From contig CAVNZM010000001.1 in NCBI GenBank assembly GCA_963693365.1, positions 12,524,001-12,588,000 on the forward strand: a DNA stretch of 64,000 nucleotides. The letters run 5' to 3'. Positions within the stretch are counted from its first letter, which is position 1. The number at the start of each line of letters is the position of its first letter. The translations under genes were made by a program, and so were the position numbers. The DNA is from Amoebidium appalachense (lineage: Eukaryota; Ichthyosporea). The notes below the pieces were generated by a model. That model was not told the origin of the DNA. It was given only the letters and a program-made list of their open reading frames with translations, and made no database searches. Of the stretch, positions 1-60,983 are shown one piece after another.

Positions 1-137
1 CGAAATCAGAGGGGGAAGGGGCGGGGGAAGTGAGGAAGGGGGAATGAAAGGGTGGAGGGGGGTCCCGGGGGGAGGGGGGGGAGAGGAGGGGAAGGGGGGG
101 GGGGGGGGGGGGGGGGGCGGGGATAGGGTATATGTAC

Positions 138-3744
<3,607 letters not shown>

Positions 3745-5586
3745 TTCTGCACGCACGTAGCCTACTATAGCACTAAGTCATACACGAACTTACGAAGTTT
3801 ATTTACTACTAACATCATCGGAACGCAGGGCAATTGTTTCAAGCAGCAGAAGGGCGGGGAGAGAGTGGAATTTGGAAAAGTGCCGCGGTTTGCGCAACTG
3901 CGGGCTGGACTGCCTGGGCAGTATGGATCTCCATAAACTTTCACTGAAAATCGGGTGCCAGCAAAATGCAGAATAATTTTTTTTTCTTTTTTCTTTTGAC
4001 TCGGTTTTATTGATCCGTTGATCTATTTTGCTGAGCATATCAATAAAGTCTTTATAAAAATAAAAAACATTCGGAGCCGGTATGAGATATTTGTTTGGTC
4101 TACGGAGACAGGAGACGTCTTAGTCGCATATGATTGGTTCGGCGTGCACCGTTGTGAGCCACTCCCGAACCTCATGAGTCCTGAAGTTGAAGGTGGGCAC
4201 AGCTTGCGGGCTGGCACCAGCCTCGCTCCTCAGAGGAGTGGCCGCCGTGTTCTTTTTTTTTTTTTTTTTTTTTTTTTTGTCGTTTTATGGTTTAGCAAGT
4301 GTGCCAAATGTTTCTTTGACATGTGTAGCACGATCATGTATGACATATGTGTCTGTGCACTTATCCATGGAAATTATATATTTATATTGTTGAGGTTGAG
4401 TTTTAATTTCCGTCGAATAAAAATTTCAAGGAAATCGAATGATCAGCCAGCTCTGCTCTAGCCTATTATGTAGCTAGTAGCTAGTATGTACTACTGAGCT
4501 GCGGAGCTCTCGAGCTCAACAAGCTGTCTGGGGTCAAATACACGTTCATGCTTCGTCAGAACGTTCTACTGTACCACACCACTGTAACCCTGTTGTTTGC
4601 CTCTCGAGCTCTATAGCTATTCCTCAGAGTTTAAGGCACGGCTACCACTGTGCCCTGCCCCTCTATCTCCTCATAAAAAAGTTTCTTCAAATGCAAGTTG
4701 CACAGTAGTAGCTGTGTACTGCATAGCTGCGCTGGCGTCAGTCTCCATGTTAATATCTGGCATGGGCGGATGTGATCACTGTGACCTCAGACGTACTGCT
4801 GATGTGTGCCACTTCCACATTGGACCACGTTGGACAGTCAGTGCTAGCCCGCGCTCACATGCACTTGACAATTTATCATGCTGTGTCCGACAACATAGCT
4901 GCCATGGCAGGACTTCAGTTTTGCCTTGGCCATCTGCCTAACCAAATAAGGCTCAGGTAGGCGAGTAAGGGTTGGTTGAGGATCTGGCCACAATCGTGGT
5001 ACACGAGAATATATATAAAAGGCAGCACGTAAAAAAAAAAAAAAAAAATGTAACTTCACTTTGCCAAACTTCAAGCTTGTACTTTGTCTACGGATGAAGC
5101 TAGCGGAAGGTCAAAGTGTGCTAAGCCACTGTTGCTAAGGCTGACGCCTATATGGTGACTTATTTATCATCAACGTTAACCCACTCTACCATTGTGACAT
5201 ATATAAATTCTGCTGGTGTCCTTCTTTCTCTCTCTCCTAGGACATATTTTCTTGCACGGCTACGGCTGTGTCCTGGTACAGTCCTACCCCTCCGCTCGGT
5301 GACCACTTATGCTAAGAGTTTTTGTCTGTAGCTGCCTAGCTCAGCACACGTTAATGCTTCTTCTTATTTTCTGGCACAGCCACTACGACAGTACATTACG
5401 GTATATTCAAATATATCCGTGATGTTCAAATATATCCGTGTGCTGGCCATTCATGCTGACTTAAATGGTACACACAAACTCGAATAGTTTGAGTTGGCTA
5501 ATATTAATATTAACTGGAGTTTTCGGCCGTGAAACCGAGATATTCATTCATCAATTTCGAACCCGTTTGTGCACATGTACAAAACA
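3745..5586. other. Intergenic, no gene seen
   Basis: This is the upstream region of the LRR gene. It is mixed AT-rich sequence with poly-T at 4253-4278 and a 16-bp direct repeat (TTCAAATATATCCGTG) around 5405-5440. Open frames are short and match nothing I recognise. It should contain the LRR promoter, but no convincing core element was identified. Confidence 0.5.
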
Positions 5587-6833
5587 ATGGCCTACTCACA
5601 CCTTCGCCCCGATGGCGACCAAGAGGACTCGGACAGTGACAACTCCTACTACGCACCAATTTCCGAAAGGGAGTTGTTCCGTTTGGACCTTTCTCGCTTC
5701 ACAGGATGGGGCCAAGGTACCATTTACTACGGCCTGTTCTGCTCATCGGAACAGCGTGCCTACATCGACCAGACCAACACATGCGCCCTTTCCTCAAAAA
5801 ATACTTCACCCTGAAACACGTCAACTACACGAATATGCGCTCGGGCGTCTACCGTGGCAGACGGGCATAGTTTTCGACCTGGATCATGAGGAGGTTTGGC
5901 TTGGAGTGGTGCAAGATATCGCGGACCACGGTTTAAGGCCTATACCGCAGTTTAATTGCATTGTCGACTACTGGATGGTGGAGAACTACGGCGCCAAGTA
6001 CGGCGCATCTGTGTTTTCTACTTACCTCACAGCTCTCGCCACGGAGTTGCAGAAACTCGCAAACTGAAAAGAGAAGTCCCACGCCAACGTCGCGGCTGAA
6101 TGTATCATGCAAGGGTTAAAACGGGTTGGAGACGACAACTTGGCAAACGTCGCTGGTATGTTTTTGGCGATTACGAACGAGTACAGAACGCGCGAACGCG
6201 TGACGGCGGCCCGCCAGCGTCTTAGCATTTTGTCAGGAAACAAGTCTCACCATGAGGAGGAAAACGGAAACTTCAAGTTCCGTGACACCGGTGGGGAACA
6301 ACATGTGATGCCCTGTGTGTGCAACTGCACAAGTATTTGCATGTTCTCTTCACTGCGGCTATGATTGACAACCCTGCAATGAAATGGGTACAATTTAAGC
6401 CAGTTCTCAAGAACAGCTTTCAAGACCAGCGTCCCACCATCCACCTTGCATTGGAGGACATCAGTATTCAGTTGCCCAACGATCCGACCAACCACCAACC
6501 CATTGACGAAATTAAGATTTCATCCGAGGAAGTGCAACAAGTCATTATTGATTCAATCGTGGCTTTCTGTCAGAAAGTTCCCCCTCTTCTGCTCGCCGAG
6601 TTCAACAAAGCCACCAACCCGCCACCCACCGAGAATCGCGTCCACAACTTTCAAACAAAGGAAACGATGAAAACAGTAATTCCACGTACAGAGGGAGCAG
6701 GCGCGGTGGGGGCAGAAAATTCAGCCGTGGTGGCCCTACGCGTGGTGGACGCGGTGGCGGTAACCGTCGGCAGAGGCCTTATCGACAACAATCAGGTTAT
6801 GCATATACTGCTGGGACAGGTGGAATTAGAATA
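5587..6833 (+). pseudogene. Frame-broken coding remnant with Arg/Gly-rich C-terminus (unrecognised)
   Basis: The remnant starts at an ATG (5587) in frame 1 with an acidic segment (QEDSDSDNSYY), then a hydrophobic and aromatic-rich region. The coding-like signal moves to another frame near 5780 and again near 5860, crosses an in-frame TGA at 6065-6067, and shifts again near 6310 and 6665. It ends in a strongly basic RGG-type tail (RRGGGRKFSRGGPTRGGRGG) with a stop near 6833. An acidic N-terminus, a globular middle and a nucleic-acid-binding RGG tail recall a nucleocapsid or Gag-like protein of a mobile or viral-like element. No diagnostic motif (zinc knuckle, protease, RT) is present, so the family is unknown. 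Introns could explain some shifts, but no clear splice sites flank them. It is most likely a decayed insertion. Confidence 0.5.
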
Positions 6834-7094
6834 TGACGGCGGTTAAGAAAGAGGTGGAGGTGTGTGCGCGGGTTGATCAGGTAGAAACGGTGGTGGATTT
6901 GGCGGTTGTGGCGACTGTAGTGTACTTAAGGCGACGTTTGCAAAATATTTGGAGGGGTGGAGTGGTTTTATGCAATATTCCCTGGGCCTCGGGCTGTGTG
7001 CATGCATGCATGAAGGGCCAAGGGGTTAATTTTATAGGGAGACAAGACTGCCTAGCCTACAACACCGTATCACGTCGCATGATTGTGTGTGCGC

Positions 7095-7125
<31 letters not shown>

Positions 7126-7730
7126 CGCGCGCGTGTGATGCGCGCGTCATGTGTGTTTTTCCATGTGTGTGTGTGTGTGCTTAGTCTCGGTAAACTGCAC
7201 TGAAACCGAGTTAGGATTAAATGGGTTTGCCCAAAATCATAGAATTGGTTGGGGAATTTTGATATTTTACTATTGTCAGATGCAAAATTTATGTCTTGGA
7301 GATGCCATCAATGATTCATAATCAGTCATTACACGTGTGCGCATTCTTATATATACCGTGAGTGCAAATATGTGAGCAACAATAATCCTACATTTTTTTA
7401 TTGTTTTATAAAAACCTTTTTTTGGCGCTCAGAAACTTCCCGCTCAAATTTAAATCTATGTATGGCCAATTGTGCGATCACGCGAAAATTGTTTGTCCAT
7501 AGATAAATTTTTCGATTTTGCGATATTCCTACTTTTTTTTAAATATAAATTGTTTTATTGGGCAGCATGCACAATAAATAGAACAGGTTGCATTTCAAGT
7601 TTACACAAAACTCAAAACCAAAACCACAGCACGGCAATACGGTAGCCCATCACCTGGGGGCAGCACGGTCTTGAATAGACCCAATCTCCTGGGGACCACC
7701 AAAACGTCCGAACACTATATCTCACCAATG

Positions 7731-7733
<3 letters not shown>

Positions 7734-7803
<70 letters not shown>
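7734..7803. repeat. Compound C(n)A(n) tract
   Basis: About 28 C followed directly by about 40 A on the plus strand. It is one of many junctions in the window with the same polarity. Confidence 0.95.
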
Positions 7804-7805
<2 letters not shown>

Positions 7806-7843
7806 ATTACACATAAGAAGGGGGAGAGGGGGAGGGGAGGCCT

Positions 7844-7878
<35 letters not shown>

Positions 7879-7880
<2 letters not shown>

Positions 7881-7995
7881 GGTTTTGAATGCACCACAAG
7901 AGGACGAAGTACACTTCCACAACGGACAACACATTGTAGAGTGCACACCACACATAATGAGTATGCATAGTAGGCAGAGCCCAACCACAAGGGGA
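7879..7995 (-). repeat. Diverged member of the poly(C)-tailed repeat family
   Basis: It follows a poly-G tract (about 7843-7878) and shares the landmarks TTTGAATGC, ACGAAGTAC and GGCAGAGCCCA with the main family, at lower identity. A similar subfamily member is at 21288-21425. Confidence 0.55.
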
Positions 7996-8224
7996 TCATC
8001 CCACTCCGGGTGGGCGGGCAGACAGGGGGAGGGGAGGGGGGGGAGGGGGGATGATAACACCCACATCTTCTCGCCGAACATCCACACCGTCATTTCGCAT
8101 CTGCACTTTATTTTTAGAAATCCATAATGCCAAGCGTACAAATACTATGTGAAGTGCCTTTCAAACAATGTGGCGTAATGTAAAAAGGGTCCCACACACT
8201 ACTGGATTAAATGGTTACATATCT

Positions 8225-8355
8225 CCTTTTTGTTTAAAAGAGTTAAGGCACCAACTAAAACAGCATAAGCATCTAAAGAAAATACTGCAAATAAATATGG
8301 AATTCCTATATTTATGTCTGCTAATACCACTCTAGTTCCAAAAGGAAAAAATTCT
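8225..8355 (-). pseudogene. nad1: NUMT: fragment of mitochondrial nad1
   Basis: The minus strand translates without stops to a segment containing FPFGTRVVLADINIG and IPYLFAVFSLDAYAVLVG. This matches the conserved NADH dehydrogenase subunit 1 block (PFG..VLADINIGILYLFAISSL..YG). The nucleotide composition is strongly AT-rich, unlike nearby exons and typical of mtDNA. Only about 40 codons align. Flanking residues lose similarity on both sides, so it is a short nuclear insertion of mitochondrial DNA and not a gene. It is recent or lucky enough to lack frameshifts. Confidence 0.75.
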
Positions 8356-8449
8356 GTATATTTACGTATGTACATTGGCACCACCACTCACTCTAAGAAC
8401 TTACTATTGCAAACACTTTACCATTTAGCACGTCCCGCCTGCCCATCCA

Positions 8450-8451
<2 letters not shown>

Positions 8452-8487
<36 letters not shown>

Positions 8488-8513
8488 ACACACACACACC
8501 AAAAAAAAAAAAA
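8452..8513. repeat. Compound C(n)(CA)n A(n) tract
   Basis: Poly-C, then a short CA repeat, then poly-A, in that order on the plus strand. Confidence 0.9.
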
Positions 8514-8740
8514 AGGTGTCGTCACAATCCACATACCACCCACACACACAGACGCACACAAACCATTGTTTCCTTCATGCCGTACAGTGTCAACACCCCC
8601 CTCAAGCAAACACACAAGCATGTTCCATTCGTTCAGATCATGTCCCTACATCACATCACCACCACACTCCAACTTTCCTGCCTTCCAACCATGCACATCC
8701 AAACTAATTTTGTTTCTTTTAACTGTATCAAAATCAAATA

Positions 8741-9075
8741 TCTATAAGGCAACTACTTGCCGCCCGTATTCACCATATATGGCAACTACTTGCCGCATAT
8801 TTTTACCATATATGGCAACTACTTGCCGCATATTTTCACCATATTAGGCAACTACTTGCTGCCCGTAATCACCATATATGGCAACTACTTGTTGCCTGCC
8901 CGTAATCACCATATATGGCAACTACTTGCCGCATATTTCACCATATATGGCAACTACTTGCTGCATATTTCACCATATATGGCAACTACTTGCTGCCCAT
9001 AATCACCATATATGGCAAGTGCTTGCTGCCCGTATTCACCACATATGGCAACTAACTACTTGCTGCTCGTATTTA
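8741..9075. repeat. 33-bp tandem array carrying CArG boxes
   Basis: About ten imperfect units of 32-37 bp. Each has CC(A/T)6GG followed by GGCAACTACTTGCCGC or a variant, and then a variable spacer. Perfect CCATATATGG lies at 8773, 8806, 8872, 8909, 8941, 8973 and 9006. CCATATTAGG lies at 8839, and a one-off variant CCACATATGG at 9039. Within many units GGCAA-CTAC-TTGCC can form a small hairpin. CCATATTAGG and CCATATATGG are textbook SRF-class MADS-box sites. Whether the array is regulatory or merely a minisatellite cannot be told from sequence. Confidence 0.85.
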
Positions 9076-9414
9076 TCCTCCCCGACTTTCTCTTGTTCAT
9101 GCGCTCGCACTTCGGACATGCCCCCTCTTTGTAGCAGAGCCTGTGTGCCTGCAAACCATTCACACCCAGTCAGCAAACCACAAAACCACACCCAGATATG
9201 TCCACACCGTCACACACGTTGTACCAAAAAGTCCCCCCCCTCTCCTCCCCAACCCTTCTCCCCCCCTCTGCGGCCATACCCACACTCACATCAGCACCTG
9301 CACATGGACATTCACCGGCGTGCCCGGCAAACACCTTGCAACAGATACTCTATTAACATCAGTTCCAGGGTGGGTCCCTCATGAATGGCTCACGTATGCC
9401 GTAGTTGCAAGAAA

Positions 9415-32332
<22,918 letters not shown>

Positions 32333-32822
32333 CTGCAAAGGGTACAAGGATGGGGCAGGTGAGCATCACATGCACATGAGCCTGTGTTGGGTACTTGTTC
32401 ATCTTTATGTTGACGAATACTGTGTGGGTATTGTGTGTTCTCAAGCAAGTGTGAGTTCTTAACTGCACACGTAGGTAGTGTGAATACAATGGTGTAAAGA
32501 ATAAAGCCGGAGCTCGACATACTTCCCGTGATCATGAATTCTGCAGAGATCGCAGCAGTGTTTACGGGAAGTGTTCAAGATCGCGTGGTGCTTTAGTATG
32601 TATATTCATATGAGGATTCAAATGCTTCTGCATATGAAGGGAAACAACATGCAAGCAAATTATTGCATTTATACGATCTGCTAGCCTGAAAAAGATGCAA
32701 AACAGAAAAAAGGCAATAATCTTTAGAAATTCAATGCTTTCAAGAGTAGACACCATAGATTGTTTTTAATCCACCCAAAACACACCCACTCTTTCTTCTC
32801 CTTTCCACCACCATACACTCAC

Positions 32823-32860
32823 CTTTATTGACGAGTTGTCCACATCTATATTTGCTACAT
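32823..32860 (-). other. Possible upstream exon of the Rubicon-like gene
   Basis: A 38-nt segment between a TTGCCAG acceptor and a GTGAGTG donor encodes VANIDVDNSSIK. It would join in phase to the Met at 32332, which is itself preceded by a good acceptor (CCCTTTGCAG). If real, translation starts further upstream (rightwards). The alternative is that this is 5' UTR and the ATG at 32332 is the start. Confidence 0.4.
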
Positions 32861-55871
<23,011 letters not shown>

Positions 55872-56889
55872 GAGACGAGAAATGACACGTGCGGGATATG
55901 TTTCTGCTGAGTTCTGGAACTTGTGTGATATGTTTATGTTGAGGTATCAGAGTTGTGTGATGTAATGCTGTTGGATATATTACACTTGTGTGATATAATA
56001 GCGGTAAAGCATACATGACACGTGTGAGCAACAGTGATACAGCCTCCCCCGGCGGGAGGGAGGGGAGAGGGGGGGAAGGGGGGGAATGATGTTAAAGTGT
56101 GTGATATAATAGTGCTAGAGGTCCGACACGTCCGAGAATATTTACTGATGGAGATATGATACGTGTGGTGTGTTATTGGTTAGAGATAATACGTTTGATA
56201 TATATGCTGATTTTATTGGGAGATATATATAACCGTACCTGTGAGATTAGGTGGAGCGGTGCCCACTCAAATGTCCAAAGTGATAGGGCATGCGTTACAT
56301 AAAAAGCACTCTTCAATTAAGTGTATGTGTGATAGCCATATCCAACAGCATATGTAACCGGCAAGCCATTTGCAAGTCAGGGGCGTGTGGCTTATGTCGA
56401 TAAATCTGCTGAGTTTGGGGCTTGCATGCACTAAGTTGATTAGGGAGCCTTCTTACTTTGAATGGGTATGAAAAAAATTGGTGCCTGGTTGTGGGGGGGG
56501 GGGAGGGTACAACTAAATTTATCATAAATATTGATTCGCGCAAATATATTAGACATCAGGTGACCGTTTGGTTGCCTTTAATGACCTTCGTGATAAGCCC
56601 ATTTCTGTAGGCTTTGGAAAGGATAATGCTTGTCCACAACTAGTACTTGTATCATAAGGCCATAACCTGTTTAACATGCTTTCAGCACAACTGCATTCTA
56701 AAGCTGCCGTTCAATGCACAAAGGAAACCGAGGCGAGTGGTTTGCACAAAGAGAATTTTTGGAATAGAAAGGTTGAGTTCAGAAGGGGAGACCGTCGCCA
56801 GAAAAAAAGGAGAAGGTTTGGTTTTTTTTTTTTGGTTTTTTTTTTTTTTTTTTGGTTTTTTTTGGTTTTTTTTTAGCAGTGGTGGTGGT

Positions 56890-56920
<31 letters not shown>

Positions 56921-56921
56921 A

Positions 56922-56955
<34 letters not shown>

Positions 56956-57206
56956 CTTGTCTACCAACTTGCATGCAAATATAACAGCCGAATAATCATA
57001 ATTCCACCCGAGGAAGTTTTGGTCATGGTGGTGAGCACAGGTACATGTAGCGCAGGAGGTGTGTGTTGGGAGGAGGTTGCTCAAGAATATCAGTTCTTCA
57101 GCTCCAGTGCTAATCGTGTGGATCCCTTGGTTGATTTTGCCATGTGACTGGCAGCTAGGCCATGTACACTGTGGTTGCCGTGGGAGGGAAGGAGGAAGAG
57201 GCAGAA

Positions 57207-57240
<34 letters not shown>

Positions 57241-57734
57241 GGTACTGCAAACACACTGTTGATGGGGTGCTAGGTTATTCAAAGTTTATTTGTAAGGAAA
57301 AATCACATGACTGCAATAGACAGTGTCCTAGCACTAAAGAAGTGCACAATTACATATGTTCGTAAACAGGCATGTTTGATTTAAGATTCGTGAATTACCG
57401 AACTGCTTGGGCTTTGTAGCCGATAGAATTGCAGGCTGTCGTGCACAGATTAACATTTCTCAAGGTGGTTCTTACAGTTGGTAGTTGCATGATGTTTTCA
57501 AATGTGCTATAGGCGTGTGTTATGTGTGTGGTGCGTTGGTTTATATTGCGTATTCACAACTCTGCCCAAACCTGCCCTAACGCACCATCTATGAACATCT
57601 TTTACACGCATGTTATCCAAAGCCATCACGGACAGATTCGTATGGCCAGTAGTATAAAGAACCAATCCAGTTACCACATTCGCAATCTTTCATGCTCTCT
57701 CTCTGATATATCCCAGCTCTAAACCTTTTGCTGA
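55872..57734. other. 3' flank of HIP1R-like gene and intergenic
   Basis: No gene is supported. The first 350 bp repeat GTGATATAATAG-like and ACACGTGTG-like motifs irregularly. A T-rich block (56819-56874) leads into poly-G (56890-56955). Poly-G recurs at 57210-57240. Confidence 0.55.
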
Positions 57735-58007
57735 TTAATCCAGCTTGACACGCACGTACACCACGTCGCTTGCCCTCAACGTTGCCTGCGGATACACACC
57801 CAGAGGTGTACTTAGCGCAGACACGTGTACGTGTTCCTGTGTGGAGTCTGTGCCTTGAAACACCCCTGTGCATGTCTGCCTGCCGTGAAGAGAAAACGTG
57901 GCCGAGTGGCCAGACAAAGCCTGAAGGAGCCGAAGACTACGCGCGCGGAGAAGTGTTTTTGCTTCTTGCTCGCTGTGGGGGTTTTCGAGGGTCGTTGGTA
58001 TGGACAT
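57735..58007 (-). CDS. GEMIN7: Gemin7-like SMN-complex protein
   Basis: Single-exon minus-strand gene of 90 codons. The ATG at 58007 has a CACC context, and the stop is TAA-type at 57735. The protein has the Gemin7 pattern: a charged N-terminal helix (TLLRARSLRLLQALSGH), then a degenerate Sm-like beta barrel (ATFSLHGRQTCTGVFQGTD) and the signature LSTPLGVYPQATLRASDVV, close to the LxTPLGVxxEAxLRCSDVI block of animal Gemin7. Gemin7 pairs with Gemin6 as an Sm-dimer mimic in the SMN complex that loads Sm cores on snRNAs. It is shorter than human Gemin7 (131 residues), lacking the variable N-terminus. Unlike its neighbours it has no introns. A retrocopy is possible, but the frame is intact. Confidence 0.87.
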   Translation of the reverse strand: MSIPTTLENPHSEQEAKTLLRARSLRLLQALSGHSATFSLHGRQTCTGVFQGTDSTQEHVHVSALSTPLGVYPQATLRASDVVYVRVKLD

Positions 58008-58750
58008 GGTGAAAGGTTGGGGTGGGGCGAAAGCTGAGATTATGTGATACTGGCTACGAGTTTACGTGTAGTGTTACCCTTTAAAGGGATGGTCTAAGCT
58101 GTCGAGGGCATGGGTTTGTGAGACTTTTAGTATCTATGTGCTGGCAATGAAAAAGCAGATCATAAGTGTGCCTGAGACAAAAAGAAAGAAAAGAAAAAGA
58201 ACTCTGGGCAGTGCCGCCGCAGCGGGAGTGCGCCGGCAGGACTGGATCTATGATTTGCGTAATTTTTCTCGATGAATTCATTGGCTGATATTGCATCAAA
58301 AGCCGGTGACTGGTAGCTAATGGCATACGTGTTCCATTGGTACAGCCTAAACTACTCGAGTTGTACATATCAGTGAAAATGAAACATTCAAACCCAGTGC
58401 ATTGATCCTATTGATTTTATAAGCAGATAACTATGTAAACAAATTAAAGTACAAATAATCTGCATCTATAAGTATTTGGACGACCCAACAAGGTGCTCCT
58501 TGGCCTCATGAAGCCCCCACACTCCCCTCTGAGGGCCTCCTCTTGATGTGTCACGTGTAACAGTGTGTTTTCATCCCGTCGTATGATTAGATTTTGATCA
58601 CGATCTTTTTTTTTTAAAGAAAGAGAAATGACTAAATATGGTCAACTTGAATGGCTAATAAATTGGATTTGCTCAGTGGTGCACCCACAGCCAATCAGCA
58701 GGAGCAAGCCTTATGACTCATGAATAATCAGGAGTCATGGGGCGAGTGGC

Positions 58751-58855
58751 CGAGCGAGACCGAAGTTATTTCGGCGAGCCGTCGGTTATTTTGGCGAGCC
58801 GATAGGCGAGCCAAAATAATCGTCAAGGCGAGCCGAAATAACGAGGTCGAGCGAG
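58751..58855. repeat. Nested inverted repeats built on GGCGAGCC
   Basis: TTATTTTGGC (58786-58795) pairs with GCCAAAATAA (58810-58819). Outside it GTTATTTCGG (58765-58774) pairs with CCGAAATAAC (58833-58842). GGCGAGCC occurs as a direct repeat in or next to the arms. Together they predict a cruciform or hairpin of about 80 bp. Confidence 0.8.
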
Positions 58856-60276
58856 GACACGAGCCGACATGATCCGGTTACGATATGACCCATAAAGATT
58901 TAGCATTCACTTTATTGATACATTATGCAAACTTTAACTCGGTTATTTGATTCATACATCATTACATTCACATTTCAGGCTCATTTTCCTAGTGATCGCT
59001 TTGATTGGCTAGCAGCGCACTCACCCATTAACCCGGTTATTCGATTCCTCTAACCCAATAGAAATGTCCATAGCCTGGTTATTTCGGTGAGTGCGCTCTA
59101 GGCCAATCACGGCAAGACTAACTGAAGTTAAAGGTCGTGTCGTCATCCAATCAGATCACACCCCGACGCTCGGAATATCGTAACCTGGAATCAACAATCA
59201 ACAAACAACAAGAGTACTCAAGATGCCGTGTTGGCTTCACAAATGTCACTCATGTGCCTCATAATTCGAAATAATACCTTCTTTTTATTCCTCTTTATTT
59301 ATACCATTGGGCTGTATACAAATAAAAGATAATATAAAAATAGGCGTATGTAGTTGGTCCATCTGACGCAGGTTTTCGGTCGATGTAGAGATGATCTATC
59401 TGGCTCTTCGATTGCGAGCAGATCTAATATTAGTCAGAGTCTGGGTCCCGTAAAGACCGCAGGGTGAACATAGTTAAACCACAATAATACGGTGTGCACA
59501 CGTTGAATTTACTGTCCAGAGTTTTGCCTATGATTTGTTTTTCTTTGTTGTGAGACTCAACAGCTATCGATGTATATACTATTAAAGGTCGAACAACATG
59601 TAATAATAGGCGTCGATAGCTAGTGTAGTATCGAGATCAGCTGGTCTTGCAAATTTCAAGTTGGGGGCTGTGTGTGTGTGGGTATTCAAATTTTTCCTAG
59701 ACGTATGTAGAGTGGTGCATGAAACATACATATATCAGGTAGTCTTATAAAAGAACATAATACGGTAGTTGACGGCCCCTCTTGCCTGACCCCAGAAGTA
59801 CCCTGAGTGTGCTACAAACCCCTCGTCTCCCCCACGTGGTGCACATTTGGTGAGGCGTTGACGGCCCAACGTGGCTACTGCAAACTTCTTCTGTATGTAT
59901 CCGATTGACCTCCTACTTGGATGGGTAAGTGGTGCAACAAAATGAACGGCCCAATTGCAAGGTGCTTCCGCAATACGCACACTGACGTAAGCACGCAGAT
60001 TTCTCACGCTGCACAATGTGTGCCCATGTTGAGCTTGCAAAAACACTGTGGAAGACACGCAGCATACGCACATGCCGAGAGGTGCAGGTTGTCACATGCA
60101 TACTGTACATATATGCCATAATGTAACGCACATTACTGTTGCACATGTGAAACGCGCAAACAACCACACACACGCGCGCGCACACACAAGCACGTACGCA
60201 CACAGTCGCACACACACACGCATGCAGGCAGGCAGGCACGCACACACGCACACACGCGCACATGCACGCATGCACG

Positions 60277-60423
<147 letters not shown>

Positions 60424-60617
60424 TGACACACACACGCACAGATTGTGTATATAATTTCCATTGATTTTTCACCTGAAGAGAGACAGTTAGATTCTGAACA
60501 GCATGATTTCTTGATAGCATTACGGCTTTAATCAATAGTAGCTAAGTAGTACCGTAAGTGTTAGTAAGGGTGTGTGTGTGTGTGTGGAGAACAAATATAC
60601 TCCCGTTCACATACACA

Positions 60618-60660
<43 letters not shown>

Positions 60661-60983
60661 GCACACACGCACTGTGACACAGACGCACACAAACACCGTG
60701 ACACACACACACAAACACACGCGCACGCGCACGCAACCACACGCGCACATGCACACCTCTCGCGCCATCATAATTCAATAGCAAGCTTGTTTTGAAAATA
60801 TCGCCTCTAAACCTGGTTCAAGTGGAAAACAGACATGTGCACATGCACCAGTACAGTATCTTGAAGCTGATCCCCCCCCCCCCCCCTCCGACCCCACCCA
60901 TCATGAATGTGTATTTTGTACTATAAATATATCCCGCCCCCCCTTCCCCTCCCCCCTTCTCCCCCTCCCCCCCCCCCCCCCCC

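Larger units (their letters stand above)
6834..8224. other. Intergenic, AT-rich plus low-complexity tracts
   Basis: No gene is supported. It contains a GT/GC repeat (7085-7136), an AT-rich stretch (7190-7660), a C-tract followed by an A-tract (7734-7803) and a poly-G tract (about 7843-7878) leading into a diverged repeat copy. Confidence 0.6.

Noticed and set aside
59735-60073. 112-codon minus-strand frame
   Set aside because: No recognisable motif and no splice or start context. Its start falls in repetitive sequence.
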